Positions 16,899-25,590 of a stretch of 64,000 bases of DNA are shown piece after piece. The notes under the pieces are model-generated. The model did not search any database. It was not told the DNA's origin and was given only the letters and a program-made list of their open reading frames with translations. The stretch covers positions 62,001-126,000 of the forward strand of contig JAEYUC010000102.1 in assembly GCA_023433705.1 (NCBI GenBank), given 5' to 3'. This stretch comes from Pseudomonadota bacterium (GTDB lineage Bacteria; Pseudomonadota; Gammaproteobacteria; Steroidobacterales; Steroidobacteraceae). A program made the position numbers and the translations under genes. How positions within the stretch are numbered: position 1 is the first letter of the stretch; each line of letters opens with the position of its first letter.

Positions 16899-18176
16899 TC
16901 AGTTCGCTTTCGGACGCGCGTACTTCGAGAAGATGTACGCGGCCACTTTCGGGCAAGCCTCCTGGCTCGCCGTCGTGTCGAAGTGGTAGTGGATGCCGCC
17001 GTATTCGCGGCTCAGGGCCTGCGCTTCGCCGAGCTGCCAGAAGCCGGGATACGACATCGCGACGTCGGAGTTGCCGTTGATGCCGGTCCAGCGCGCCGTC
17101 ACCGGAATGTCGTTCGTACCGAAGAACAATGCGAGTGAGCGCGCGGCTCCCGCGCCGATGCAGGCCATGTTGCCCGCGTAGGACGGGTACGGCGGGGTAG
17201 TTAGCAGCGGCATCCAGCTCGGATCGGCGACGGTGGCGTCGTTCATGTCTTCATCGGCCTTCTGGATCGCGGTCACCGGGCGCCACAGCTGGTAGACGAA
17301 CTTGCTCGCCTGCGAGGTCTGCAGGCTGTCGTGGATCGTGGCGTTCAGCAACGCAAACAGGCGCGCGGTCTCGACCAGGCCGAGGCCCTGCGAGCGCGCG
17401 GTGTCGCGCGTGACGTTGTTCCAGATCGCCGACCACTGCTGGCGGTAGTTGACCGAAGCCCAGGCGTGCGCGAGTCGCGTCTGCTCGGGCGTACGCATGG
17501 CGCTGTTGACGCCGCCGATCGCCTTGATGTCGTTGACCGCATCCGCGTACTCCTGCGAATCGAGCTCGGGCGCGCGACGCGGCAGGTAGTAGTAAGGAGT
17601 CGGCAGGCCGAAGGGCTTGGCGTCGCCGGCCTGCACGAACGCGGCGTTGGGGAAGTTCGGCGGGGTCGGACGCCAGACACCGGGCAGTGGCGGCGGATTG
17701 AACGACTGCGGAGTCTCCCAGCCGTCGTTCGTGCGCCATTGCAGGATCTGCCGCGCGACTTCCTTGCCGAGATCGGTACCGAGCTTCGCGCGACCCTTGT
17801 GGATGGGCGCGAGGCGGGCTTCGAGCGCGGCGTCGTAAGTGGCCTTGCTCGCGGGCAGCAGCGCGACGAGCACGTCGTGCGCCGCCTGCGCGGCGGCCGC
17901 TTCCATGGACGCCTCGCACCAGGTCGGCACCTTCGTGCGATAGGGGTCGTATTTGCTGTCGCGCGAGTTGACCGTGTCGAACATCGCGATGTGCATCATC
18001 GCGTAGTAGCGCGGCAGCGTGACGCCAGCCGAATTGGGCACCGTGGTTTCGAGCAGGTTGTTCCATTCGACGATGACCTCGCGATCGCCGTCGATGGGCG
18101 TGGGGCAGACGCCGGCGTTGGCCGCCGGGATCGCCGCCGTCGCGGCGAGCGCGAGGACTGAGAGAGACTTGATCAT
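16899..18176 (-). CDS. Secreted vanadium-dependent haloperoxidase/PAP2-superfamily protein
   Basis: A 425-aa protein with a signal peptide (MIKSLSVLALAATAAIPAAN, cut near ANA). The helical core carries the vanadate/phosphate site of the VCPO/PAP2 group: WRPVTAIQKA, then PYPSYAGNMACIGAGAA (the PSGH region, here PSYAG) and SREYGGIHYHFDT, with the Arg and catalytic His of the last motif kept. It may oxidise halides with peroxide or act as a phosphatase. Change in the PSGH motif is common in bacterial relatives of unknown activity. Alone on its transcript and divergent from the 61-aa gene. Confidence 0.82.
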   Translation of the reverse strand: MIKSLSVLALAATAAIPAANAGVCPTPIDGDREVIVEWNNLLETTVPNSAGVTLPRYYAMMHIAMFDTVNSRDSKYDPYRTKVPTWCEASMEAAAAQAAHDVLVALLPASKATYDAALEARLAPIHKGRAKLGTDLGKEVARQILQWRTNDGWETPQSFNPPPLPGVWRPTPPNFPNAAFVQAGDAKPFGLPTPYYYLPRRAPELDSQEYADAVNDIKAIGGVNSAMRTPEQTRLAHAWASVNYRQQWSAIWNNVTRDTARSQGLGLVETARLFALLNATIHDSLQTSQASKFVYQLWRPVTAIQKADEDMNDATVADPSWMPLLTTPPYPSYAGNMACIGAGAARSLALFFGTNDIPVTARWTGINGNSDVAMSYPGFWQLGEAQALSREYGGIHYHFDTTASQEACPKVAAYIFSKYARPKAN

Positions 18177-18302
18177 GGGAGTTGACTCCAGGTTGTATTT
18201 CGGGCGCGCGGAAGGCTGCGCGCCGCGCGTGGAAGTTGGCGTGGGAGCCCGCGTGGAATTTGCTAGGCTCCGCGCTTCGCGAAAGTCCCGGGAGGGGCAA
18301 AC

Positions 18303-18488
18303 ATGGGTACGGAATGGGTGCTGGTGCTGCTGCTGAAGGTGGGCGAATACGAGATGAGCACCGTGCCGGGGTTCGTCAGCGAGAAGCGCTGCCAGGAAGC
18401 CGGCGAGCAATGGAAGATCGACGCAAACAAGTTTCGCGGCATCTCCGGCGGCCAGTACGTCTGCCTGAAGAAGGTGAATACGCCCTGA
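18303..18488 (+). CDS. Small 61-aa protein, possible partner or substrate of the MNIO module
   Basis: Starts at an ATG 5 bases after a strong ribosome site (GGGAGGGG). The protein begins with a short hydrophobic stretch (WVLVLLLKVG), then a charged region with two cysteines at 30 and 54 (KRCQEAG and YVCLKK) and a Gly-Gly at 49-50. I do not recognise a named family with certainty. Similar small proteins with a hydrophobic start and a C-terminal YVC-Lys motif occur widely in proteobacteria. It lies 81 bases upstream of the DUF692 enzyme on the same strand, which makes it the only candidate peptide substrate in view, but it is not Cys-rich like known precursors. Confidence 0.7.
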   Translation: MGTEWVLVLLLKVGEYEMSTVPGFVSEKRCQEAGEQWKIDANKFRGISGGQYVCLKKVNTP

Positions 18489-18569
18489 CGGGCAGAACTG
18501 ATTCACAATTCGCGCGACTGGAGGTCGGGCCTTACACCTCGCGAAAGTAGTTTGCCGCTAGCTTCGGCA

Positions 18570-19433
18570 ATGGATTCGCAACTCTGCGGTGTCGGTTTGT
18601 TTTACAACCCGGCGACGCCGCAATTCCTTCGTTCGCACCTGTCGGCCGTCGACTACGTGGAGATCTCGCCCGACATGTTCTGGACCGATCACGGTTCCGG
18701 GACGGCGCAGCGTTTCGAGTACCTGGAGTCGTGGAGCGACGAGATCGAGTGGCTCGCGTCGCGTTGCACGCTCGTGGCGCACGTCAGCGGTTTTTCGATC
18801 GCGTCGGCGGCCGCGCCCGACGAGGAATATCTCGCGCACCTGGCCGACTGGCTCGGGCGTTACCCATTCCGCTGGCACAGCGGCCACCTCTCCGCCGCGC
18901 CCAACAGCTTCCCCGCGCCAGTGCCGCTCGATCAGGAGGTGCTCGAGCTCGTCACGGATCGGGTGCGGGACATCCGCCGGCGCGTGAACCTGCCGTTCCT
19001 GATCGAGAACCCGGTGTATTACGTCCGGCTGGCCGAGCAGGAGCTCGAGGAATCCGAATTCCTCAATGCGCTCGTGGCGCGCGACGCCTGTGGTCTGCTA
19101 CTGGACTTGCACAACGTGTACGTGAACGCGCGCAATTTCCGTCTCAACCCGTTCGACTTCCTGGGACAGATCAGGATGGACGCCGTGACCGAGCTGCACG
19201 TCGCGGGCGGAACGGAACTGGCGGGCATGTACATAGACTCACACGCGGGCGCCTGCCATCCCATCGTCTGGGAGCTGCTCGATCACGTGGTTCCGCGCGC
19301 GCCGAACCTGCGCGCGGTCACGTTCGAGTTCCACGAGTCCTATTTTCCGCTGCTCGGCGAAGAGGGGGTCCTGCGGGAGCTGGCGCGGGCGCGCGAGATC
19401 GTGAGCCGCCACAGGGCGGCGAGGCCCGGATGA
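18570..19433 (+). CDS. DUF692 multinuclear non-heme iron oxidase (MNIO/MbnB-TglH family)
   Basis: A 287-aa TIM-barrel enzyme with the family landmarks in order: VDYVEISPD, AHVSGFSIAS, WHSGHLSAAP, LPFLIENPVYYV, LLLDLHNVYVN, ELHVAGG, IDSHAGACHPIVWELL and FEFHESYF. MNIOs use two or three iron ions to modify cysteines or other residues of ribosomal peptides. The usual His of the AGH motif reads Gly here (HVAGG), so the metal site may differ. The ATG at 18570 has a weak ribosome site; a TTG at 18552 is in frame. The stop overlaps the start of the partner gene (ATGA), so the two proteins are made together. Confidence 0.85.
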   Translation: MDSQLCGVGLFYNPATPQFLRSHLSAVDYVEISPDMFWTDHGSGTAQRFEYLESWSDEIEWLASRCTLVAHVSGFSIASAAAPDEEYLAHLADWLGRYPFRWHSGHLSAAPNSFPAPVPLDQEVLELVTDRVRDIRRRVNLPFLIENPVYYVRLAEQELEESEFLNALVARDACGLLLDLHNVYVNARNFRLNPFDFLGQIRMDAVTELHVAGGTELAGMYIDSHAGACHPIVWELLDHVVPRAPNLRAVTFEFHESYFPLLGEEGVLRELARAREIVSRHRAARPG

Positions 19434-20215
19434 GCCTCGCGCAATTCCAGCTCGCGATGATGGACCTGATCGCCTCGCCCGAACGCTGCCTCGATGCGCG
19501 GTGGGATCCGGTGAGCGCGCTGGCGCGCTACGACCTCACGGCGCGTGAGCGGCGGCGCGTGATTGACGCGGTGCGGCAAAAGGGCATGGCCACGAACTGC
19601 GCCCTGTACCGCTCGCAACGCGTGACACCTATCTACACTTCGTTGCACCTGTCGTGCCTCGCGCTCGCGAACCGGCTCGAGACCGAGCTCGACGAATACT
19701 CGCGAAGCGAGGAATTTTCCGACCGTCGTTTCCGGCTGGAGATCGAACGTTTCGCCCATTTCCTCAAGCGACGGATCGAGAGCGGTGCGCTCGCCGTCGC
19801 CTGCCTGCCGGAGTTGCTGGATTTCGAGCTCGCGTCGAACGATCTGCGGAACCTGCCGCGGCGCCGCCTGCTGGCCGAAACCACGGGGCTTGCCTCGTCC
19901 GTTCGCGAGGTCCCCGCGCGGATCCACCCGCTCGTGAGGGTGGCGCGTTTTTCGTATGACACGCGCTCACTGTTCGCGGCGATCGCACATGGAGATCCGT
20001 GCGACACCCTGTCGCGGCAGGAGTCGATCGTCGTGCTCAGCGTGCAGGACGATCCGTCGCCGCAGGTGCTGCCGGTCGAGCGCGAGCTCGGGGCGGTATT
20101 GTGGGAGCTTCAGCGGTCGGGCGTATTCCGCGGCAGCGACGCGCAGTTCGCGTCGCTCGCGCAGAGAGGCTTGATCATTCCCGCTGCTCCACCATCGCGC
20201 GTCAATCGATCATGA
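19430..20215 (+). CDS. MNIO partner protein (DUF2063/MbnC-like role)
   Basis: A 261-aa soluble protein coupled to the DUF692 gene by an ATGA overlap. The first half (LTARERRRVIDAVRQKGMATNC, then LYRSQRVTPIYTSLHLSC and ERFAHFLKRR) is helical and resembles the recognition proteins that accompany MNIO enzymes and bring the substrate peptide to them. The second half is a beta-rich region ending in ELGAVLWELQRSGVF. The exact family could not be assigned by eye. The last 14 bases overlap the end of the convergent DUF1428 gene. Confidence 0.65.
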   Translation: MSLAQFQLAMMDLIASPERCLDARWDPVSALARYDLTARERRRVIDAVRQKGMATNCALYRSQRVTPIYTSLHLSCLALANRLETELDEYSRSEEFSDRRFRLEIERFAHFLKRRIESGALAVACLPELLDFELASNDLRNLPRRRLLAETTGLASSVREVPARIHPLVRVARFSYDTRSLFAAIAHGDPCDTLSRQESIVVLSVQDDPSPQVLPVERELGAVLWELQRSGVFRGSDAQFASLAQRGLIIPAAPPSRVNRS

Positions 20216-20915
20216 TGGGCGCGAAGCCGCCGTACACGAGCCGCTGTCCGTCGAACGGCATTTCGAGGTTCTTCATGCGCGGGTCCGCCATGGCTTTTTC
20301 CCAGCCGCGGTCGCGGACTTCCTTGGAAGGCCACTCGATCCACGAGTAGACGACGGTTTCGTCGCCGCGCGCCTTCACCGCGCCTTTGTAGTCGGTCAGC
20401 TTGCCGTCGGGCACGTCGTCGCCCCAGGCATCGACGACACGCGTCGCGCCGTTTTCCTTGAGCACCTGGGCGTGCGTCGTCGCCATCTTGAGGTATGCAT
20501 CCTTGTTGCCGGAGGGCACCGGGATGAGGCAGCCATCGATGTAACCCGCCCGGGTCGTTTGTCCCTCCTCGTTGAGCGGCGCGAAGCCGCCCCAGATCAT
20601 GCGTTTGCCGTCGAAGGGCATGTGGTCCATGTAGTCCTTCATCGCGGGGTCTTTCATCATCTTGTCGTTGGCGCGGTCGCGCGTGGCCTTGTCCGGGTAT
20701 TCGATCCAGGAAAAGATCACGTCCTCGTCGGGCTTCGCCTTCACGGCGCCCTTGAAGTCGGTCACCTTGCCGTCCGGCACGTCGTCGGCCCAGGTTTCGA
20801 CCATGCGCGTCGCACCCATGCTCTTGAACATCGGCGCGGAGTGCTGCGCCTGCTTGAGGTATTCGGCTTTGTTCGCGCGCGGCACCGCGGCAACGAATCC
20901 TTCGATGTACGCCAT
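20202..20915 (-). CDS. Tandem DUF1428 protein (two fused YbaA-like domains)
   Basis: A 237-aa protein made of two DUF1428 domains of about 118 residues each; single-domain YbaA is near that size. The halves align over their whole length: AYIEGFVAAVPRANKAEYLK against AGYIDGCLIPVPSGNKDAYLK, and MPFDGKRMIWGGFAPLN against MPFDGQRLVYGGFAPIM. Both keep the VPDGK, DFKGAVKA/DYKGAVKA and SWIEYP/SWIEWP motifs. The family has a ferredoxin-like dimeric barrel fold, so the fusion may form the dimer within one chain. Function is unknown. Confidence 0.88.
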   Translation of the reverse strand: MAYIEGFVAAVPRANKAEYLKQAQHSAPMFKSMGATRMVETWADDVPDGKVTDFKGAVKAKPDEDVIFSWIEYPDKATRDRANDKMMKDPAMKDYMDHMPFDGKRMIWGGFAPLNEEGQTTRAGYIDGCLIPVPSGNKDAYLKMATTHAQVLKENGATRVVDAWGDDVPDGKLTDYKGAVKARGDETVVYSWIEWPSKEVRDRGWEKAMADPRMKNLEMPFDGQRLVYGGFAPIMID

Positions 20916-21088
20916 GTGATTCTCCTCGGTGGTCGTGAGAGTGTGAGTTGTGATCCCGCGTTCGGTGCGCCGTTCCGCGCCCGTAGGACGATCCTGAGGC
21001 GCGGCCGCGAATACTGCCTCTTTGGGTAGTTGTCGGCGGTGCGACTCGCGCGCCCAATCCCCGGCGGATCGTTGCCGGAGACCCTGTC

Positions 21089-22570
21089 ATGTCCCATGCC
21101 CGATCGATCTCGATATTCCTGCTTTCGGCTGCCATGGCCCTGCACGCGGCCGACAAGGGATCCGCGACGCGCACCGAACACGATCTGCTCGGCGAGAAGC
21201 AGGTACCCGCGACGGCTTACTACGGCGTGCAGACCGCGCGCGCGCTCGAGAACTTCCAGTTCTCCGGCGTCAACATGAATACCTACCCGGAGTTCGTGGA
21301 TGGATTCGTCATCGTGAAGCTCGCCGCCGCGCGGGCGAACACCAAGGTGGGCGCGATGAAGCCGGATCGCCTCGCCGCGATCGAGAAGGCCTACACCGCG
21401 ATCCGCGAGGGCAAGTATCGCGACCAGTTCCTCGTGGACTGGTACCAGGGCGGCGCCGGGACTTCCGCGAACATGAACGCGAACGAAGTCATGGCCAACG
21501 TCGGGCTCGAGCTCACGGGTCACAAGAAAGGTGAGTACCAGTATCTCGAGCCGCACGACGATCTGAACATGTCGCAGTCGACGAACGACTCGTATCCGAC
21601 CGCGATCAAGGTCGCGTTGATCCTGCGCAACGAGAAGCTCATCGCGGAGCTGCAGCGGCTGGCTGCGGCTTTCCGCGCAAAGGGCAATCAGTACCTCGAG
21701 ATACCGAAGATGGGCCGTACGGAGATGCAGGATGCGGTGCCCATGACGGTGGGTCAGGAATTCCACGCCTTCGCCGCGGCCCTGGAAGGCGAGATCCAGT
21801 ATCTGAAGGATGCAGAGAAGGGTCTGTATTCGCAGAACATGGGCGCGACGGCGATCGGTACGGGGATCAACGTGCCGAAGGGCTACACGGAAGCCGTGGC
21901 CATGGAGCTCGCGAAGATCACCGGCAAGCCCATCGTGGTGGCGCCCGATCTGCTGGCTGCGACATGGGATCAACAATCGTTCGTGGCGTACTCGGCGGCG
22001 TTGAAGAGCCTGGCGATCAAACTATCCAAGATCGCGGGAGACCTGATCCTCCTGGGATCGGGACCCCGAGCCGGGCTGGCGGAGATAGACCTGCCGCCCA
22101 TTCAGCCTGGTTCCTCGATCATGCCGGGCAAGGTCAATCCGGTGGTTCCGGAGGTCATCAATGTCATCGCATTCCGCGTGATGGGCAATGACGCCGCCGT
22201 CGGCATCGCTTCGCACAGCGGGCAGCTGCAGCTCAATGCATACGAACCGGTCTCGGGCCTCGCGATGATGGAATCGCAGGACCTGCTGCAAAAGGGCGCC
22301 GCGACCCTGCGCACGAAGTGCGTGGACGGGATCACGGTGAACGAAAAGGTCCTCGCTAACTACCTTGAAACCACGGTCGGCATCGTGACCGCGCTCAACC
22401 CCGTGATCGGCTACGACAAGGCCACCGAGCTCGCGAACGAGGCCTATCGCACCGACAAGGGCCTGCTGCAGATCATTCGCGAGAAAAAGATCCTGACCGA
22501 GGAGCAGATCAAGGATCTGCTCGATCCCGTCAAGCTCGCCAACCTCGACAAGAGCAAGTACCCGAAATAG
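21089..22570 (+). CDS. aspA: Aspartate ammonia-lyase with an N-terminal signal peptide
   Basis: A 493-aa enzyme of the fumarase/aspartase superfamily. Asp is converted to fumarate and ammonia. The signature loop GSSIMPGKVNP is at 341-351, with EHDLLGEKQVPATAYYGVQT at the start of the conserved body and MSQSTNDSYPTA in the substrate site. Unlike cytosolic aspartases it begins with a typical export signal (SISIFLLSAAMALHA, cut after residue 20), so it is probably periplasmic. It leads a four-gene unit with an exported asparaginase 11 bases on, then a porin. Alternative: the extension is a mis-start, but no in-frame ATG lies closer to the conserved region. Confidence 0.9.
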   Translation: MSHARSISIFLLSAAMALHAADKGSATRTEHDLLGEKQVPATAYYGVQTARALENFQFSGVNMNTYPEFVDGFVIVKLAAARANTKVGAMKPDRLAAIEKAYTAIREGKYRDQFLVDWYQGGAGTSANMNANEVMANVGLELTGHKKGEYQYLEPHDDLNMSQSTNDSYPTAIKVALILRNEKLIAELQRLAAAFRAKGNQYLEIPKMGRTEMQDAVPMTVGQEFHAFAAALEGEIQYLKDAEKGLYSQNMGATAIGTGINVPKGYTEAVAMELAKITGKPIVVAPDLLAATWDQQSFVAYSAALKSLAIKLSKIAGDLILLGSGPRAGLAEIDLPPIQPGSSIMPGKVNPVVPEVINVIAFRVMGNDAAVGIASHSGQLQLNAYEPVSGLAMMESQDLLQKGAATLRTKCVDGITVNEKVLANYLETTVGIVTALNPVIGYDKATELANEAYRTDKGLLQIIREKKILTEEQIKDLLDPVKLANLDKSKYPK

Positions 22571-22581
22571 GAGTGGGTGCC

Positions 22582-23673
22582 ATGATGATCAAAGGAAGGA
22601 ATCTCGGATATGCGGCTGTCATGCTCATTGCATGGGTCGCCTTGCCGTCCGCGCATGCGCAGCAACCGGCGCAACCAGCGGGAGCGAAACCGACAGTCGT
22701 GATCCTCGCGACCGGCGGGACGATAGCCGGCGCGGCTGCGACTGGAACCCAGTCGGGGTACACGTCCGGCGCGGTCACGATCGACGCGATGCTCAAGGCG
22801 GTGCCCGGCATCGAGAAACTTGCGACCGTAAAAGGAGAGCAGATTTCCAATGTCGGTTCGCAGGACATGTCGTTCGACATCCTGTTGAAAGTCGCCAGGC
22901 GCATCAACGAGCTCGCCAAGGATCCGAAGGTGGCGGGCATCGTCATCACGCACGGCACGGATACGATGGAGGAGTCCGCATTCTTCCTGAACCTCACCGC
23001 GAAGACGGACAAGCCCGTCGTGCTGGTCGGCTCGATGCGCCCGTCCACCGCGGTCAGCGCGGACGGGCCGCTCAATCTCTACAACGCCGTCGGCGTGGCC
23101 GCGGACCCGCAGGCGCGCGGGCGCGGCGTGCTGGTGGTCATGGACGACAAGATCCACGCCGCGCATTCGCTGACCAAGACCAGCACCACTTCGGTCGACA
23201 CGTTTCTCTCGCCGATCCGCGGCGTAGTGGGTGTGGCGAGCTACGGCAAGAACGACTACTACCAGAAGCCCGAGTGGAAACACACGATGCAGAGCGAGTT
23301 CGACGTGTCGAACGTGACGAAGCTGCCGCGCGTGGACATCATCTATGCCGGCGTGGATGCGTCCGCCGATCTCATCGACGCCGCGGTCGCGGCCGGCGCG
23401 AAGGGCATCGTGATCGCCGGGGTCGGCAACGGGAACATGAACAAGGCGATGGTCGATGCCGCGGCGAACGCCGTGAAGAAGGGTGTGGTCGTCGTGCGCA
23501 GCAGCCGCGTGCCGACCGGTCTCGTCGGGCGCAACGTCGAACTCGACGACGACAAGTTGGGGTTCGTCGCATCCGACGAGCTCAATCCGCAGAAGGCGCG
23601 CATCCTGCTCGCGCTGGCGCTGATGAAACCGCGCAACGCGAGCAACATGCAGACCTTGTACCGGACGTATTGA
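22582..23673 (+). CDS. ansB: Type II L-asparaginase, periplasmic
   Basis: A 363-aa protein with a signal peptide cut after ALPSAHA. It has the two asparaginase signatures, ILATGGTIAG (Thr nucleophile) and GIVITHGTDTMEESAFFL (second Thr with Asp), plus GSMRPSTAVSADGPLNLYNA. It hydrolyses Asn to Asp and ammonia in the periplasm, feeding the exported aspartase encoded just upstream. A GGAG site at 22570 serves the ATG at 22582; a second ATG follows at once. Length agrees with AnsB-type tetrameric enzymes. Confidence 0.93.
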   Translation: MMIKGRNLGYAAVMLIAWVALPSAHAQQPAQPAGAKPTVVILATGGTIAGAAATGTQSGYTSGAVTIDAMLKAVPGIEKLATVKGEQISNVGSQDMSFDILLKVARRINELAKDPKVAGIVITHGTDTMEESAFFLNLTAKTDKPVVLVGSMRPSTAVSADGPLNLYNAVGVAADPQARGRGVLVVMDDKIHAAHSLTKTSTTSVDTFLSPIRGVVGVASYGKNDYYQKPEWKHTMQSEFDVSNVTKLPRVDIIYAGVDASADLIDAAVAAGAKGIVIAGVGNGNMNKAMVDAAANAVKKGVVVVRSSRVPTGLVGRNVELDDDKLGFVASDELNPQKARILLALALMKPRNASNMQTLYRTY

Positions 23674-23680
23674 ACTCGAC

Positions 23681-24949
23681 ATGCGCTCGCGCTCAAACGG
23701 GCGCTCGCTCGCGGTGGCGCTGGGCATGTGCGGGCTGGTGGCCTCCGCATGTTTCGCCGCGGATGACTCGATCACGGACAGGACCGAAGCCGCCGGCACG
23801 GATGGCGACACACCGCGCCGGCAGCTCGTGAAGTTCAACGAGTACGAGGGTCCTTTCGCGACACTGCGGGTAGGCGGCGGATTCCTCTACGACTACGTCT
23901 GGTACAGCCAGGACGAGAACAGCAAGGAGCAGATGGATCTCGCGGCGACGGGCAAGCTGCGGGATTTCAGGTTCCTGCTGAAGGGAAACTTTCCGAAACT
24001 GCCCGGCTTGAGTTACACGCTCGGCTACATGTACGACGCGGCGACGGAAGACTGGAAGTTCCGCCAGACCGGGCTGCAGTACGAGATCCCCAAACTACAT
24101 GGGCGCGTATTCGTGGGTCGCACGAAGGAGGGCATCTCGACCAACAAGCTCATGGTGGGGTACCAGGGCTGGACCATGGAGCGATCGACGGTGAACGATG
24201 CATTCCTCCCGATTCTGGCCGACGGCATCAAGTGGATGGGCAACTCGCCGGATGGGCGCCTGGTGTACAGCCTGGGATGGTTCGGAGACTACTTCTCCGA
24301 AAAGGAATCCTTCAATCGCAGCGACGAGCAGATAGTCGGCCGTGCGATCTGGCTGCCGTTCGCGGTGTCGGATCCGGAGCGCGTGCTGCATCTCGGCGTG
24401 GCATGGAGACATGCCGATGCAGATGACGGCGAGCTGCAATTGCGCTCGAAGCCCGAGTCGTTTCCCGCGCAGAGTTATGCGATCGACACGGGAAGATTCG
24501 CTGCGCAGGGTTCGGATATCGTCGGCATCGAGACTTACTACCGGCCAGGGCCACTGATGTTCGGCATGGAGTATTTCTTCAACCAGGTCTCGTCACGAGA
24601 GCACGACGATCCGTTCTTTCACGGCGGAGACGTATTCGTGGCGTGGATCGCGACCGGGGAGACGCGGCCCTACAACGCGAAGGGCGCGTATTTCGAGCGC
24701 ATTTCGCCGGCGCGCACCGTGTTCGACGGCGGACCCGGTGCATGGGAGTTCGTCCTGCGGTTTTCGTATTCGGACATGGATTCGCAGGACATCGAGGGCG
24801 GCACGTTCTGGCGTATCACGCCGATGGTGAACTGGCACATGTCCGACAACGTGCGACTGGAGTTCGTGTATGGATATGGGGAGCTGGATCGCTTTGGAGT
24901 GACCGGCGCCACGCACTTCTTTCAGACGCGATTGCAATTGCAGCTGTAG
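23681..24949 (+). CDS. Phosphate-selective porin O/P-like outer-membrane porin
   Basis: A 422-aa protein with a signal peptide ending at ACFAAD. It has an extended series of beta strands and a family-like region (LMVGYQGWTMERSTVNDAFLP) as in OprO/OprP porins. The terminal strand is FFQTRLQLQL, ending with Leu rather than Phe. It starts 7 bases after the asparaginase stop, so it is likely the entry pore for the amino acid substrates, whatever its family name suggests. It could also admit anions or dicarboxylates such as fumarate. Confidence 0.8.
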   Translation: MRSRSNGRSLAVALGMCGLVASACFAADDSITDRTEAAGTDGDTPRRQLVKFNEYEGPFATLRVGGGFLYDYVWYSQDENSKEQMDLAATGKLRDFRFLLKGNFPKLPGLSYTLGYMYDAATEDWKFRQTGLQYEIPKLHGRVFVGRTKEGISTNKLMVGYQGWTMERSTVNDAFLPILADGIKWMGNSPDGRLVYSLGWFGDYFSEKESFNRSDEQIVGRAIWLPFAVSDPERVLHLGVAWRHADADDGELQLRSKPESFPAQSYAIDTGRFAAQGSDIVGIETYYRPGPLMFGMEYFFNQVSSREHDDPFFHGGDVFVAWIATGETRPYNAKGAYFERISPARTVFDGGPGAWEFVLRFSYSDMDSQDIEGGTFWRITPMVNWHMSDNVRLEFVYGYGELDRFGVTGATHFFQTRLQLQL

Positions 24950-24952
24950 TTT

Positions 24953-25321
24953 GTGACCGATGTGATGAAAGTCAGGATCATCTGGGTGGTGGTAATCGCC
25001 GCCATCGCGCTGCTGCTCGTCTTTGGCGCCGACCGGCGACAAACGACCACCGTGTCGCTGAGGAACGAAGCCGATGTGACGTTGGCGGATGTGACGATCG
25101 CGATGGCGGGGAAGGAGATCTGGAACGGGCAAATCGAGCCGGGCGAGAAGCAGTATGCGCGCGGTCGTCCGGATCGCGATGGCGCGGTGAGGATTTCGTT
25201 TCGCGCGCGGAACGTCGGCCCGCTCAGCGCCGACTTCGGTCGCGCGGCCGCGAGTGCGGGCGATGAGTACGACTTCGTGGTGACGGCGGATCTCGAGATT
25301 CGGGCGTCGCCGCCGCCGTGA
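24953..25321 (+). CDS. Single-pass membrane-anchored hypothetical protein
   Basis: A 122-aa protein with one N-terminal membrane helix (VRIIWVVVIAAIALLLVFG) and a beta-rich periplasmic domain with NEADVTLADVTIAMAGKEIW and VRISFRARN. It begins 3 bases after the porin stop at a GTG. An ATG four codons later (24965) is equally possible, and neither has a clear ribosome site. I do not recognise the family. Last gene of the asparagine/aspartate unit. Confidence 0.65.
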   Translation: MTDVMKVRIIWVVVIAAIALLLVFGADRRQTTTVSLRNEADVTLADVTIAMAGKEIWNGQIEPGEKQYARGRPDRDGAVRISFRARNVGPLSADFGRAAASAGDEYDFVVTADLEIRASPPP

Positions 25322-25324
25322 TAG

Positions 25325-25519
25325 TCAGGGCGGAGACGTTCCAGCCGGAACGTTGTTGGCCTGCTTTCGATTCGACTGCTGCAGAAGCACCTCGACGGCG
25401 AGGCCGTAGTCCATCTTTTCGCCCTTCCATTTGGCCAGCTCGCGGCGCGGCCCGTTAGTCAGCTGCTTCGCGTCGCCGAGTGGCTGCGTGCAACCTGCAT
25501 TGGCAACTTCATGTAACCG
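25325..25519 (-). pseudogene. Possible 3' remnant of a lost gene
   Basis: A 64-codon open stretch that follows an in-frame TAG and has no ATG, GTG or TTG before residue 40. It reads as plausible soluble protein (QLTNGPRRELAKWKGEKMD, then YGLAVEVLLQQSNRK). It could be the tail of a decayed gene or simply non-coding. No family recognised. Nothing else is supported between 25322 and 25590. Confidence 0.25.
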
Positions 25520-25590
25520 CTACTGTGGATGCGTACAGTATACGCTGCGAGTACCGCGGTGTGAAGTTGTTAGGAGATGAATATCGAATG

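Noticed and set aside
18303..18488. The 61-aa protein as a certain RiPP precursor
   Set aside because: It has only two cysteines and no recognisable leader/core border, so only a possible link is claimed.
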